Shown: piece after piece, positions 17,391-24,784 of the stretch | Position numbering within the stretch: position 1 is the first letter of the stretch | How the letters are laid out: every line of letters starts with the position of its first letter | NCBI RefSeq assembly: GCF_009911795.1 | Contig: NZ_CP047898.1 | Coordinates: 2,542,001-2,606,000, forward strand | Length of the DNA: 64,000 bases | Direction of reading: 5' to 3' | From: Pseudarthrobacter psychrotolerans | GTDB taxonomy: Bacteria; Actinomycetota; Actinomycetes; Actinomycetales; Micrococcaceae | Notes under the pieces: model-generated | Told to the model about the DNA's origin: nothing | Databases searched by the model: none | What the model saw: only the letters and a program-made list of their open reading frames with translations | Program-made: the position numbers and the translations under genes

Positions 17391-18007
17391 GACAGCCTCG
17401 CTTCAACGATCGTGGTGTCCAATTGTTCGACGGGCTCGGGCGTTTGGTTCATTTTGGCCAGCTTGGCCCTTGCCCGGTGCAGTCTGGATTTCACTGTCCC
17501 GGCCCGTATGCCGAGGGTCTTGGCTGCGTCCTCCTGGCTGATCCCGTTCATCAGGCACAGGATCACGACGTCCCGTTCCCCGTAGTGCAGCCCCGCTGTT
17601 GTGTCGAGCAGTTCGCGGACTTCACGTTCCGCGTCCACCCTTGAGGTAACTGATTCGGCATGGTCTGCTGCATGTTCTCCGTGTTGGGGAGCCGAATGCG
17701 GCAGCCTGGTCAGGAAGTCGGCATACCGGCGTGATGCCCTTGCCCGGTTGAGGTTCGCGTTCGTCGCAACCCCGAGCAGCCACGGGAGGAGGCTGTCCTT
17801 CTGCGGTTTGAGCTTGGTCCGTTGCCGCCAGGCCTCTAGAAATGTGATTGAGACGAGTTCCTCGGCGTCGTGCCAGGACCCGCAGCGGGAGAGGCAGTAG
17901 CGGAAGACCGCATCGGCGTGCCTGTTGAACAGGACGCCGAAAGCGTCGGCGTCGCCGCCAACGTATGCACGCCACAGGTCTTCGTCGGATTCCCTCGTAT
18001 GCCTCAC
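17387..18007 (-). CDS. RNA polymerase ECF-type sigma factor
   Basis: A 206-residue sigma-70-family protein with region 2 (LFNRHADAVFRYCLSRCGSW, DAEELVSITFLEAWRQR) and region 4 (EDAAKTLGIRAGTVKSRLHR) separated by a short linker, as in extracytoplasmic-function sigma factors. I place the start at the GTG at 18007, because the next upstream possibility is an unlikely TTG inside unrelated sequence. No ribosome binding site precedes this GTG at a normal distance, and a promoter-like -10 box ends eight bases before it, so translation may be leaderless. It is coupled to the downstream membrane protein gene. Confidence 0.85.
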   Translation of the reverse strand: MRHTRESDEDLWRAYVGGDADAFGVLFNRHADAVFRYCLSRCGSWHDAEELVSITFLEAWRQRTKLKPQKDSLLPWLLGVATNANLNRARASRRYADFLTRLPHSAPQHGEHAADHAESVTSRVDAEREVRELLDTTAGLHYGERDVVILCLMNGISQEDAAKTLGIRAGTVKSRLHRARAKLAKMNQTPEPVEQLDTTIVEARLS

Positions 18008-18015
18008 ACCTTGTA

Positions 18016-18042
18016 GTGTCCGCAGGACCGGAAAGGGTTCCC
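18016..18042 (-). promoter_or_regulatory. Possible autoregulated ECF promoter of the sigma gene
   Basis: On the minus strand GGGAACCC (18035-18042) and GGACAC (18016-18021) have the look and spacing of ECF -35 (GGAAC) and -10 elements. The transcription start would fall at about 18008-18009, next to the GTG start codon at 18007. Autoregulation is common for ECF sigma factors. Confidence 0.45.
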
Positions 18043-18154
18043 GATCCAGGCCGCACTGTATCTGAAGTTTGGATTTATCGCTCTGGCGGCGTTCTGTGGT
18101 CGGTTGATGGCGGTCGTGCAAGAGCGACAACCCGTCGATTCCATGGCTCTGCGG

Positions 18155-18481
18155 TCAACCGAGGAGATTGACGATGAAGCGGATGCCGTAATCGAGGAGA
18201 CGCTCCGATGCCACATCAATGAGTTCCTGAGCCTCTGCAGTGGGTGGGGTCACGCAATCCAGTTGGATGCACAGAGGATGTCCGGCCGACTCTGGGTACG
18301 CGCGCAGCAGACCCTCATCGAGGACGAACATTGCGTAGTTGTTGATCTTCTCCCTCAGTTGTACGAGCTGTTCGGGTGCGTCCGACCATGGACGCCCTTC
18401 GATCATGATGAGCTTGTACTCGTCATTTGAGGCATCGCGTGTCACGAGGTCGATCACGTTCGGCTCATGGACTCCGGCCAA
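18155..18481 (-). CDS. DUF6572 domain protein
   Basis: A 108-residue acidic soluble protein whose N-terminus (VHEPNVIDLVTRDASNDEYK followed by LIMIEGRPW) matches the DUF6572 family. The start is the TTG at 18481 with GGAG seven bases upstream; no ATG is available near the conserved N-terminus. Family members are often found singly or near polymorphic-toxin immunity genes in actinobacteria, but the function is not known. The sigma factor gene follows on the same strand 147 bp downstream. Confidence 0.7.
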   Translation of the reverse strand: MAGVHEPNVIDLVTRDASNDEYKLIMIEGRPWSDAPEQLVQLREKINNYAMFVLDEGLLRAYPESAGHPLCIQLDCVTPPTAEAQELIDVASERLLDYGIRFIVNLLG

Positions 18482-18830
18482 GTCAGCGCTCCTATCGACT
18501 GAATGTGGGAATGGTGGTTGACGAAATCAATCTGGATCCCAAAACCATCGATGGGCCCCCCGCATACTACTGCCGACGGGCGACACCTCACTGGGAAACC
18601 CAGGCGTGCCACGGTGACGGATCCCTATCCGGGCGCTTGTCGCGCACTCTGAAGCCGCCGCGGGCAGGATATATTCCGACTATCGAGAAATCCTCTCGAG
18701 CTTAGGACTGAAATGAACGACTACGCACACCTCCTCGTCAAGAAGAACAGGACCTGGCCGTGGCCTGAAGCCGGAAGGTCGTTATGCACGCAGATGCCAA
18801 GTACAACGTCGTCCTTACAGTGATTGCGCG
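18482..18830. other. Low-information stretch before a small coupled ORF
   Basis: No gene is convincing. Two short frames are worth noting. One starts at an ATG at 18713 and runs 36 codons. The other ends in a TGA at 18832-18834 that overlaps the ATG of the next gene (CGATGATT), with a last in-frame stop at about 18766. The latter could be the remnant of an upstream partner gene. The sequence looks degenerate. Confidence 0.35.
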
Positions 18831-19112
18831 ATGATTATGAACGTCTACAATGCCGGCGTCGCAGCCCGCCTCGCAACGGCCATACAGGACTACGAGGCAG
18901 GATTGCTGTCACTCGCGCAGGTTCAGTCAGCCCTGCAGTCCGCGATCACACTACTTGAAAACGACGGATCCGGCATTGCTGATTCCGTCCGCCTCGCGGA
19001 GGCTGACCTAGAGGAGATTCATTTCACCGTGCTGCTGGACGAACAGCGCCCAGCAGCGATCTTCCGACTCGATGAGTTGCGTGCAACGCTTGGAAGCGCT
19101 GGCGATGGGTAG
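18831..19112 (+). CDS. Small hypothetical protein, alpha-helical
   Basis: A 93-residue acidic, probably mostly helical protein (ARLATAIQDYEAGLLSLAQV, SVRLAEADLEEIHFTVLLDE). It has no signal peptide and no recognised family. The ATG at 18831 has an alternative ATG two codons later (18837), and both overlap the end of a short upstream frame rather than following a ribosome binding site. The size, acidity and coupling to a degraded upstream frame would suit an orphan immunity or antitoxin protein, but this is speculation. The IS21-type element starts 31 bp downstream. Confidence 0.5.
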   Translation: MIMNVYNAGVAARLATAIQDYEAGLLSLAQVQSALQSAITLLENDGSGIADSVRLAEADLEEIHFTVLLDEQRPAAIFRLDELRATLGSAGDG

Positions 19113-19336
19113 CGGAATCCGGCAGCGGGTCCCCTTTCTTGTGTGTTAGCGGCCATGAAAAACTGCCCATAGGCGGCCACGGAACTGCCCACTGACGGCC
19201 ACGAAAACTGCCCGCCGGTGGCCATGAGATCTGCCCACTTCTTTTAGTTAGCCCTGCTGCTTAAGCGGCAGGAGCCTCTCCCCGGGGTTTGATGACGGTG
19301 TCTAGACGCACCAAAGTCGCTCGGGAAGAGGCCCTA

Positions 19337-20878
19337 ATGAAGTTTGACGGAGAAATCATGGAAATACTTGCTGCGTATGACCTGACCGGATCGTTGCGTG
19401 CGGCCGCGGAGCTCACCGGCTGCTCGCACCACACGGTCGCCCGGCACGTCGCTGCCCGGGACGCGGGCCAACCGATCGCCGAGCCGGTCTACCGGGGCCG
19501 GGTCACCGATGCGTTCCTGCCCAAGATCGAAGAGTGGATCGAGGCCTCCAAGGGCAAGATCCGCGCCGACAAGGCCCACGAGAAACTCCAGGCCCTCGGC
19601 TACAGGGGTTCGGAACGCTCGACCCGCCGGGCAGTCGCGCAGGTCCGCGCGGCCTGGCGGCTGGGCCATGTCCGGGTGCACCGCCCCTGGGTGACCGAGC
19701 CTGGGCAGTGGATCCAATACGATTTCGGCGACGGTCCCCTGATCGAGGGGAAGAAGACCGTGCTGTTCGTGGCGTGGCTGGCCTGGTCGAGGTTCCGGGT
19801 CGTGATCGCCCTGCGGGATCGGACGGCGCCGAGTGTGTTCGCGGCGCTGGACCGCACGTTCCGTGTCATGGGCGGCGCCCCGACCTACGTCCTGACGGAT
19901 AACGAGAAGACGGTCACCGTTTCCCATGTCGCCGGGGTCCCGGTCCGTAACCAGCAGACGGTCGACTTCGCCCGCCATTACGGTGTCACGGTGCTGACCT
20001 GCCAGCCGGCGGATCCCGCGTCCAAGGGCGGGGTGGAGGCCTCGGTGAAGATCGCCAAAGCCGACATCGTGCCCAAGGACACCAACCTGCGCGCCGATTA
20101 TGCTTCCTTCGCCGAGATCGAAGCGGCCTGCCAGGCGTTCATGGACGAGGTCAACAACCGTGAGCACCGTGCGACCCGACGCAAACCCGCCGCGATGCTG
20201 GCCGAGGAAGCGCCACGGTTGCACCGCATCCCGGACACCGCGCACACGGTCGCGTTCGGCCTCTCCCGCAGCGTCCCGGAGAACACACCGATGGTCACGT
20301 TCGAGAACGGCCAATACTCCGTCCCGGCCTATCTGCTCGGCGCGAAGGTGTTCGTCCGATCCCACGGCGCCGGAGGCGACGAGCAGGTCATCGTGGTCCA
20401 CCACGGCAGCAAGGGCCCGGTGGAAGTCGCCCGGCACCCGCGCGCCCGGCCCGGCAGCCCGGCGATCAACGACGCGCACTTCCCGGACCACCGGCCCAGG
20501 ATCCCGGGCGATTACACGGCGAAAGCCAGGACGGCCGCGGAGGTCGAGTTCCTCGCGATCGGGGACGGCGCCCGGACCTGGCTGCTCGAAGCCGCCGCGG
20601 CGGGCACGGCCCGGATGAACGTGAAGATGGCCGAAGCGGTCGCCCTGGCCAAGATCGCAGGCCAGGCAGACGTCGACCACGCACTGGGAACCGCGGCCAT
20701 CCATGGCCGCTTCGCGAACAAGGACCTCGCCTCGATCCTCAACGCCGCCCTGACCCGCACCACCACCCATGCCGCCGGGGAAACCCGGTCCCTCACCCAA
20801 GGCACGGCCGGGTGGGCCGCTATCGGCCGCCCACCCGCAACCGGCGGCGCCGCCGGCGTTCTGGAGGAGAGCGCATGA
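19337..20878 (+). CDS. istA: IS21 family transposase IstA
   Basis: A 513-residue DDE transposase. The N-terminal helix-turn-helix is AAELTGCSHHTVARHVAARD. The integrase core begins QWIQYDFGDGPLIEGKK with the first catalytic Asp, has the second in YVLTDNEKTV, and the Glu region in DPASKGGVEASVK. The C-terminal beta-barrel (YSVPAYLLGAKVFVRSHG) is typical of IstA. The ATG at 19337 is preceded by GAAGAGG at good spacing; an ATG at 19292 would add 15 residues and cannot be excluded. The stop overlaps the istB start by ATGA. Confidence 0.93.
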   Translation: MKFDGEIMEILAAYDLTGSLRAAAELTGCSHHTVARHVAARDAGQPIAEPVYRGRVTDAFLPKIEEWIEASKGKIRADKAHEKLQALGYRGSERSTRRAVAQVRAAWRLGHVRVHRPWVTEPGQWIQYDFGDGPLIEGKKTVLFVAWLAWSRFRVVIALRDRTAPSVFAALDRTFRVMGGAPTYVLTDNEKTVTVSHVAGVPVRNQQTVDFARHYGVTVLTCQPADPASKGGVEASVKIAKADIVPKDTNLRADYASFAEIEAACQAFMDEVNNREHRATRRKPAAMLAEEAPRLHRIPDTAHTVAFGLSRSVPENTPMVTFENGQYSVPAYLLGAKVFVRSHGAGGDEQVIVVHHGSKGPVEVARHPRARPGSPAINDAHFPDHRPRIPGDYTAKARTAAEVEFLAIGDGARTWLLEAAAAGTARMNVKMAEAVALAKIAGQADVDHALGTAAIHGRFANKDLASILNAALTRTTTHAAGETRSLTQGTAGWAAIGRPPATGGAAGVLEESA

Positions 20879-21654
20879 GCCCCGTCCCGGACACCGCACC
20901 CGCGCTGGCGCCGGAGCTGGAGGCGCTGATGCGGCAGCTGAAGATGCCCCATGCGAGGGCTCTGGCCCCGGAACTGATCGCGACCGCCCGCGCCCAGCGC
21001 TGGGAACCGGCCGAGGTCATCAAAGCCCTCTTCACCGAGGAAACCGCCGGACGGGCCCGGTCCATGCTCGCCACCCGGCGCAAAGCCGCGGGCTTCCCGA
21101 CCGGGAAAACCTTCGACACCTGGGACCCCGCCGCCTCCTCGATCCCCGCCCCGACACAGCAGGCACTGCGGACGCTGGAATGGATCGGACGCAAGGAGAA
21201 CGTCGTGATCTGCGGCCCCTCCGGCACAGGCAAGACATTCTTCCTCGAGGCCCTCGGGCAGCAGGCCGTCGAGGCCGGGATGCGGGTCGCATGGTTCCGC
21301 CTCGAGGACCTCGGTGCCCTTATGCGCGCCCACCGCTCCGATGACAGCGTCACCAAAGTCGTCGCCCGGATCCTGCGCGCAGATTTAGTGGTGGTCGATG
21401 ACATAGGACTTTTGCCGGTGGGCACCGACGCGGCCGAGGGCCTCTACCGCCTCGTCGACGCCGCCTACGAGAAGCGCTCCATCGCGGTGTCCTCAAACTT
21501 GCATCCCGCCGGCTTTGACGAGCTCATGCCCAAAACCCTCGCCACGGCAACCGTGGACCGGCTGCTGCACCACGCCCACCTCTGCCAGACCTCAGGGGAT
21601 TCAATCCGCCTCAGCCAGGCCCTGGCCGGAAAAGGAGTCACACCAATGAACTAA
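20875..21654 (+). CDS. istB: IS21 family helper ATPase IstB
   Basis: A 259-residue AAA+ ATPase of the IstB/DnaC type that assists IstA in target selection and strand transfer. The Walker A motif is GPSGTGKT and the Walker B motif LVVVDDIGLLP; a sensor-like SSNLHP follows. GGAGGAGAGCGC stands before the ATG at 20875, which overlaps the istA stop. Full family length with no damage visible, so the element may be active. Confidence 0.95.
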   Translation: MSPVPDTAPALAPELEALMRQLKMPHARALAPELIATARAQRWEPAEVIKALFTEETAGRARSMLATRRKAAGFPTGKTFDTWDPAASSIPAPTQQALRTLEWIGRKENVVICGPSGTGKTFFLEALGQQAVEAGMRVAWFRLEDLGALMRAHRSDDSVTKVVARILRADLVVVDDIGLLPVGTDAAEGLYRLVDAAYEKRSIAVSSNLHPAGFDELMPKTLATATVDRLLHHAHLCQTSGDSIRLSQALAGKGVTPMN

Positions 21655-21848
21655 AACCACAACCCAACATGGCCAACGCCACCAAACACCTGGTGGGCAG
21701 ATCTGGTGGCCATGAATGGGCAGTTTTCATGGCCACCAGCGGGCATTTCTGCTGGCCGTCCATGGGCACAAACTATTGGCCATTGACACTTGTGACTGTT
21801 AGCCCAGAATGGCGGTTAATTCGCAGCTTGAAATGGCGGTTTGCCGTT

Positions 21849-21875
21849 CCGTATGGGGAACCCTCTACGGGACAG
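21849..21875 (+). repeat. Dispersed short repeat, copy b
   Basis: CCGTATGGGGAACCCTCTAC followed by GGGACAG. It shares the GGGGAACCCTC-ACGGGACA core with copy d at 22653 and the AACCCTATACGGGACA core with the copy at 29053. It lies in the non-coding stretch 21789-21929 between the IS21 element and the next gene. Confidence 0.55.
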
Positions 21876-21929
21876 TCATCGCCTAATGGAGCGCGAATCG
21901 TGGTTTCGTATTCTTTGTGCGGCCTCGGA

Positions 21930-22553
21930 TCAGTCAGATAAGCGTGCCAAAATCCTCAAGGCTGCTAGCTGAGGGTATTCATCTCGTGCCATTTCGGAGC
22001 GGTAATCATCCAGCCAATAGCTCGCTGCTCTCTGCTCCGTCAGTCTGATGAACTGAGGGTTCTCATTGGAAAATTGCTTGTAAGCCCTTTGGAGAACCGG
22101 TCTGCCTGGCAGGTCCCGGTTCAGGAAGGCCAACACATCCTTCCCCAATTCGATGACATATTCGCCGCAGAGTTGAACAACGAAGGGTATGGTCCACGAG
22201 GCATCTGAGGCAAAGATCAGCGAAAGTGCCCTTTGCCGTACCCGCCCATCGTGGTGGCGCGACATCCAGCAGGCCAGGACGAGATGCTCAGCTGGTGTGA
22301 GCTGCGAAGTTATGTCCTCGTCGGGCCAGGAGTAGTACATGCGGTAGGGGATCTGCATCAGCTCCCCAGCGACGTGGATCTCCGGGTAGTCGGCCACGTG
22401 CCAGTTAGTGTCTTGGATCAAGCCTGCAGACGTGGAGATCTCGGGTCGTTCCAGCAACCTCATCGTCTGCTGGGCAGCGGGACGGGCACCCACGGGAATC
22501 GCACGTAGCAGAAGTGGGTCTTTGAACGAGGACACTTTCACCGGCTCATTCAA
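21930..22553 (-). CDS. Hypothetical protein
   Basis: A 207-residue soluble protein with no recognised family. It is rich in aromatic and acidic residues (YPEIHVAGELMQIPYRMYYS, WPDEDITSQLTPAEHLVLAC) and has no signal peptide or membrane segment. The helical middle (HLVLACWMSRHHDGRVRQRA) resembles HEAT-like helices in composition only. The start is a TTG at 22553; ribosome binding is weak, and a GTG a few codons in would also fit. Lower GC than the flanking core genes. Neighbours suggest cargo of an accessory region rather than an operon. Confidence 0.6.
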   Translation of the reverse strand: MNEPVKVSSFKDPLLLRAIPVGARPAAQQTMRLLERPEISTSAGLIQDTNWHVADYPEIHVAGELMQIPYRMYYSWPDEDITSQLTPAEHLVLACWMSRHHDGRVRQRALSLIFASDASWTIPFVVQLCGEYVIELGKDVLAFLNRDLPGRPVLQRAYKQFSNENPQFIRLTEQRAASYWLDDYRSEMARDEYPQLAALRILARLSD

Positions 22554-22597
22554 TCATCTCTGCAGCATTCGGTTGCTGCGATTCATTGGGCCAGCTC

Positions 22598-22619
22598 GGG
22601 GCACCTCTACCGGGACGAC
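22598..22619 (+). repeat. Dispersed short repeat, degenerate copy c
   Basis: GGGGCACCTCTACCGGGACGAC, a degenerate match to the core of copies b and d, in the same gap as copy d. It may be chance on its own; it is listed because the two occur 55 bp apart. Confidence 0.3.
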
Positions 22620-22652
22620 GTCTCACGGCTCCGCTGAATTCGCGTTGCATTT

Positions 22653-22675
22653 GGGGAACCCTCAACGGGACACTC
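22653..22675 (+). repeat. Dispersed short repeat, copy d
   Basis: GGGGAACCCTCAACGGGACA followed by CTC. It lies in the gap between the hypothetical gene and the lipoprotein gene, in the same orientation as the copies at 15034, 21849, 23837 and 29053. Confidence 0.55.
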
Positions 22676-22700
22676 TCGTCTCCCGACGGCGAGTTTGGCG

Positions 22701-23159
22701 TTATGGAACCCTTGGCATTGGTTCTGGAGAGGCACTTCTCATACGTTCGGAAGTCCACTGTCGCTGCTCTCCCTCTTTCGGCGTCGTGTCCTGCGAATCC
22801 GCCGAGGTCCCTTCGGACCTGGCGGTTGGTTGAAGGGGCATCGGTAAAGGAGTGGCGTTGCGCATCTGTTCTTCGGTCAACGGGAAGAATCTTGTGCCGC
22901 AGCTGGATGCAGTCGCAGAATCAGCGGAAGGAGCGATTGATTCTGTTGAATTGGTTGGAAGCCGGACGGTCTCCCGGCACTCGCTTCGGTCGGCTATTTC
23001 TATACCCACAGTGACTTCGGGGGAAGGCTCTGCAGTTGGCAGTGGGGGCTTCTGGCGCCATTCTCCCTGCCCGCTATTGCCAGCGCTTCCGCAGGCGGTG
23101 ATGGAGAAAATCAGGACGCATGCAGCCGTGAACCCGCGGATCCCTCTCGAACGTCCCAT
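22701..23159 (-). CDS. Small lipoprotein of unknown function
   Basis: A 152-residue lipoprotein with the signal sequence GFTAACVLIFSITACGSAG, lipidated Cys at about residue 23. The mature part is disordered-looking, rich in Pro, Ser, Thr and Glu, with no domain recognised. The ATG at 23159 is the only reasonable start before the signal peptide. It was probably acquired with its accessory neighbours; base composition is lower in GC than the core. Confidence 0.6.
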   Translation of the reverse strand: MGRSRGIRGFTAACVLIFSITACGSAGNSGQGEWRQKPPLPTAEPSPEVTVGIEIADRSECRETVRLPTNSTESIAPSADSATASSCGTRFFPLTEEQMRNATPLPMPLQPTARSEGTSADSQDTTPKEGEQRQWTSERMRSASPEPMPRVP

Positions 23160-23247
23160 GCCCTGATTGTCCCGATAAGCAGGTCACAAAAATAGCGGTC
23201 CAGTCTGGACCTCTAGTTTCGATCCGATCAATATTTCGGCTTTGCTT

Positions 23248-23814
23248 TCAACGGAAAGGCTGGAGCTGATATTCGTCTGCTCCGCTGTCCCATTTGGAGA
23301 ACCTCTGTCGGGCCTCGAGATGTACTCCGAGGACTGTCCGGATTGCGATGGTGCCGCCACGATCATCTTCGATGTGGTGCATCCCGATTTTTTCGGCAAC
23401 ACGGCGTGATGCCATATTGTCAGGATGAATGATGGCGACGAGCTGTTGCGCTTTGAGTTCTACGCGGGCGAAGTCCTTGCATGCCGCCGCTGCTTCGGTT
23501 GCGTATCCCTGTCCTTGAACGTCGGCGCGCACGTGGTAGCCAACTTCCAGCACGGGGCGGCCATTGACTTCCTGCCAAGTGAGGCCACAGTCGCCCAAGA
23601 AAGTGCCATCGAGGGTTTCCACGATCCAAAGGCCGTACCCGTGCTCGGCGTAGTTCGCTTCATTCCAGGCAATCCACTGGGCCGCCTCGTCTCGGGTTTT
23701 GGGTGCGGGGTAATACGTCATGACAACTGGATCACCGAGTAGCGCAGCCATGTTGTCGAGGTCTGCTGTCGTCATCTGCCGGAATCGAAGTCGAGCTGTT
23801 CCTTTGGGAATCAC
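23248..23814 (-). CDS. GNAT family N-acetyltransferase (RimJ/RimL type)
   Basis: A 188-residue acetyltransferase. The N-terminal GTARLRFRQMTTADLDNMAA is typical of RimJ/RimL-like enzymes. The acetyl-CoA loop is in VRADVQGQGYATEAAAACKD (Q-x-x-G-x-A core), and NMASRRVAEKIGMHH is the conserved C-terminal helix. The start is the GTG at 23814; no strong ribosome binding site is visible. It would acetylate a small molecule or a protein N-terminus; the substrate cannot be predicted. Confidence 0.85.
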   Translation of the reverse strand: MIPKGTARLRFRQMTTADLDNMAALLGDPVVMTYYPAPKTRDEAAQWIAWNEANYAEHGYGLWIVETLDGTFLGDCGLTWQEVNGRPVLEVGYHVRADVQGQGYATEAAAACKDFARVELKAQQLVAIIHPDNMASRRVAEKIGMHHIEDDRGGTIAIRTVLGVHLEARQRFSKWDSGADEYQLQPFR

Positions 23815-23836
23815 CCACGAAGTTTACAGGCGCGCC

Positions 23837-23861
23837 GTAAGCCGAACCCCTTGCGGGCAGC
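23837..23861 (+). repeat. Dispersed short repeat, copy f
   Basis: GTAAGCCGAACCCCTTGCGG followed by GCAGC. It shares the TAAGCCGAACC start with copy a at 15034. It lies between the divergent acetyltransferase and the next small gene. Confidence 0.45.
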
Positions 23862-23974
23862 CCGCAGACCGAGCGAGATGCGGCCACGAAAAGCCTTGTC
23901 TGGGTGCGGAACGACGAGTAGCGTTCTGCGCAGTGGGCCTGCGGACCGTTGGCCCCTCGTCGAGAGGACGCGCT

Positions 23975-24238
23975 ATGCCAACCGTGATCGGCCACCACGA
24001 TGTGAAGGACAAGGATCATTGGCTTGCCTCACCGAAACGCGAAGAGATCTTCGGACCCCTCGGCGTCACCAACATCCGGACGTTCGTCAACCCAGAGAAC
24101 CCGACGCAAGTGGCGGTGCTGATGGACGTTGCCGACATGGATGCCGTCATGGCCTTGATGCAATCCGAGGCAGGGGCCGAGGCGATGGCGTATGACGGCG
24201 TGCTGCCCGAGACCTTGGTGATTCTCGTCGAGGCGTAG
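23975..24238 (+). CDS. Small conserved hypothetical protein, dimeric ferredoxin-like (ABM-type) candidate
   Basis: An 87-residue protein (VIGHHDVKDKDHWLASPKRE, VAVLMDVADMDAVMALMQSE). The alternation of short strands with a helix after the Met-rich segment resembles the ferredoxin-like fold of antibiotic-biosynthesis-monooxygenase-type proteins. No catalytic residues can be assigned. GAGAGGACG precedes the ATG at 23975 at good spacing. It stands alone. Confidence 0.65.
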   Translation: MPTVIGHHDVKDKDHWLASPKREEIFGPLGVTNIRTFVNPENPTQVAVLMDVADMDAVMALMQSEAGAEAMAYDGVLPETLVILVEA

Positions 24239-24784
24239 TTCTTTTCTCGGAAGCGCGGATGCGCGAAAACTGCATATCGGCCGTGAACGGCCTCACCTCG
24301 TGTCGCGGTGAAGGATCCCTCAGCGTGCACCGGATTGCATCTAAGACATCGGTCCTCAAGCATGCCAGCGCAAGTGCCAGGGGACGGACCTTTCACAGGG
24401 ATTGTCGACCTTGCTTTCCCCTCGGATCCTGGATCCGACCCTGGTTCACCGCTTACTCTCGCCTCGGAGAACACTCGACTGACTTTCCAGTTCTGAGCGG
24501 GCGCGCGAATGGGGCTCTCGGCTCAAATAGGCCGGGAGCCCCTTGTCCGTCATTCCGTAGGTGTTCCCGCCCCGGCGATTCGCGACAATGCGGCCTCGCA
24601 GAGCCAGCAACCGATGAGCCGGCCATACCAACGGGGAACTTGGCTACCCCAGGCTGGAGGACCGGACACGGACTCTAGAGAAGTGGCTTAATGAACACCA
24701 GGTAGCGCGATGTCAAGGCATCAAGGATCGACAGACACGGTCAGTGATGCGCTGCCGTCGGTTGCCAGCCGCCGGCGGCAGGGG
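24239..24784. other. Long gap with a gene remnant and a hairpin
   Basis: No intact gene is visible. The only structured parts are the winged-helix remnant at 24446-24631 (minus strand) and, inside it, an inverted repeat GGGGCTC ... GAGCCCC at 24511-24542 that could act as a terminator. The remainder shows nothing recognisable. Confidence 0.45.
24446..24631 (-). pseudogene. Remnant of a winged-helix transcriptional regulator
   Basis: On the minus strand the codons around 24520-24600 read LLALRGRIVANRRGGNTYGM followed by TDKGLP, which looks like the wing and following helix of a PadR/MarR-type winged-helix protein (the NRRGGNTY...TDKG pattern). No recognition-helix region precedes it and the sequence after it is not protein-like. 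I read it as a decayed fragment; the match is short. Confidence 0.3.

Larger units (their letters stand above)
19144..21788. mobile_element. Complete IS21 family insertion sequence with 6-bp target duplication
   Basis: The element (2645 bp) starts TGTTAGCGGCCAT and its other end, read inward, starts TGTCAATGGCCA; the outer 35 bases match at 23 positions. Both ends carry a run of four roughly 23-bp subterminal repeats built on GGCCAC/T ... CTGCCC, the usual transposase-binding array of IS21. The bases CTTGTG directly flank it on both sides (19138-19143 and 21789-21794), a perfect target duplication showing recent, unrearranged insertion. It carries istA and istB on the plus strand. Confidence 0.95.

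Noticed and set aside
18427..18705. 92-codon plus-strand frame after the DUF6572 gene
   Set aside because: No ribosome binding site, overlaps the DUF6572 start, no recognisable sequence features.
22546..22758. 70-codon minus-strand frame between the hypothetical and lipoprotein genes
   Set aside because: No start signal, overlaps two copies of the short repeat and looks non-protein-like.
23295..23314. GAGAACCTCTGTCGGGC as a further copy of the dispersed repeat
   Set aside because: It lies inside the acetyltransferase coding sequence and matches the core too weakly; probably chance.
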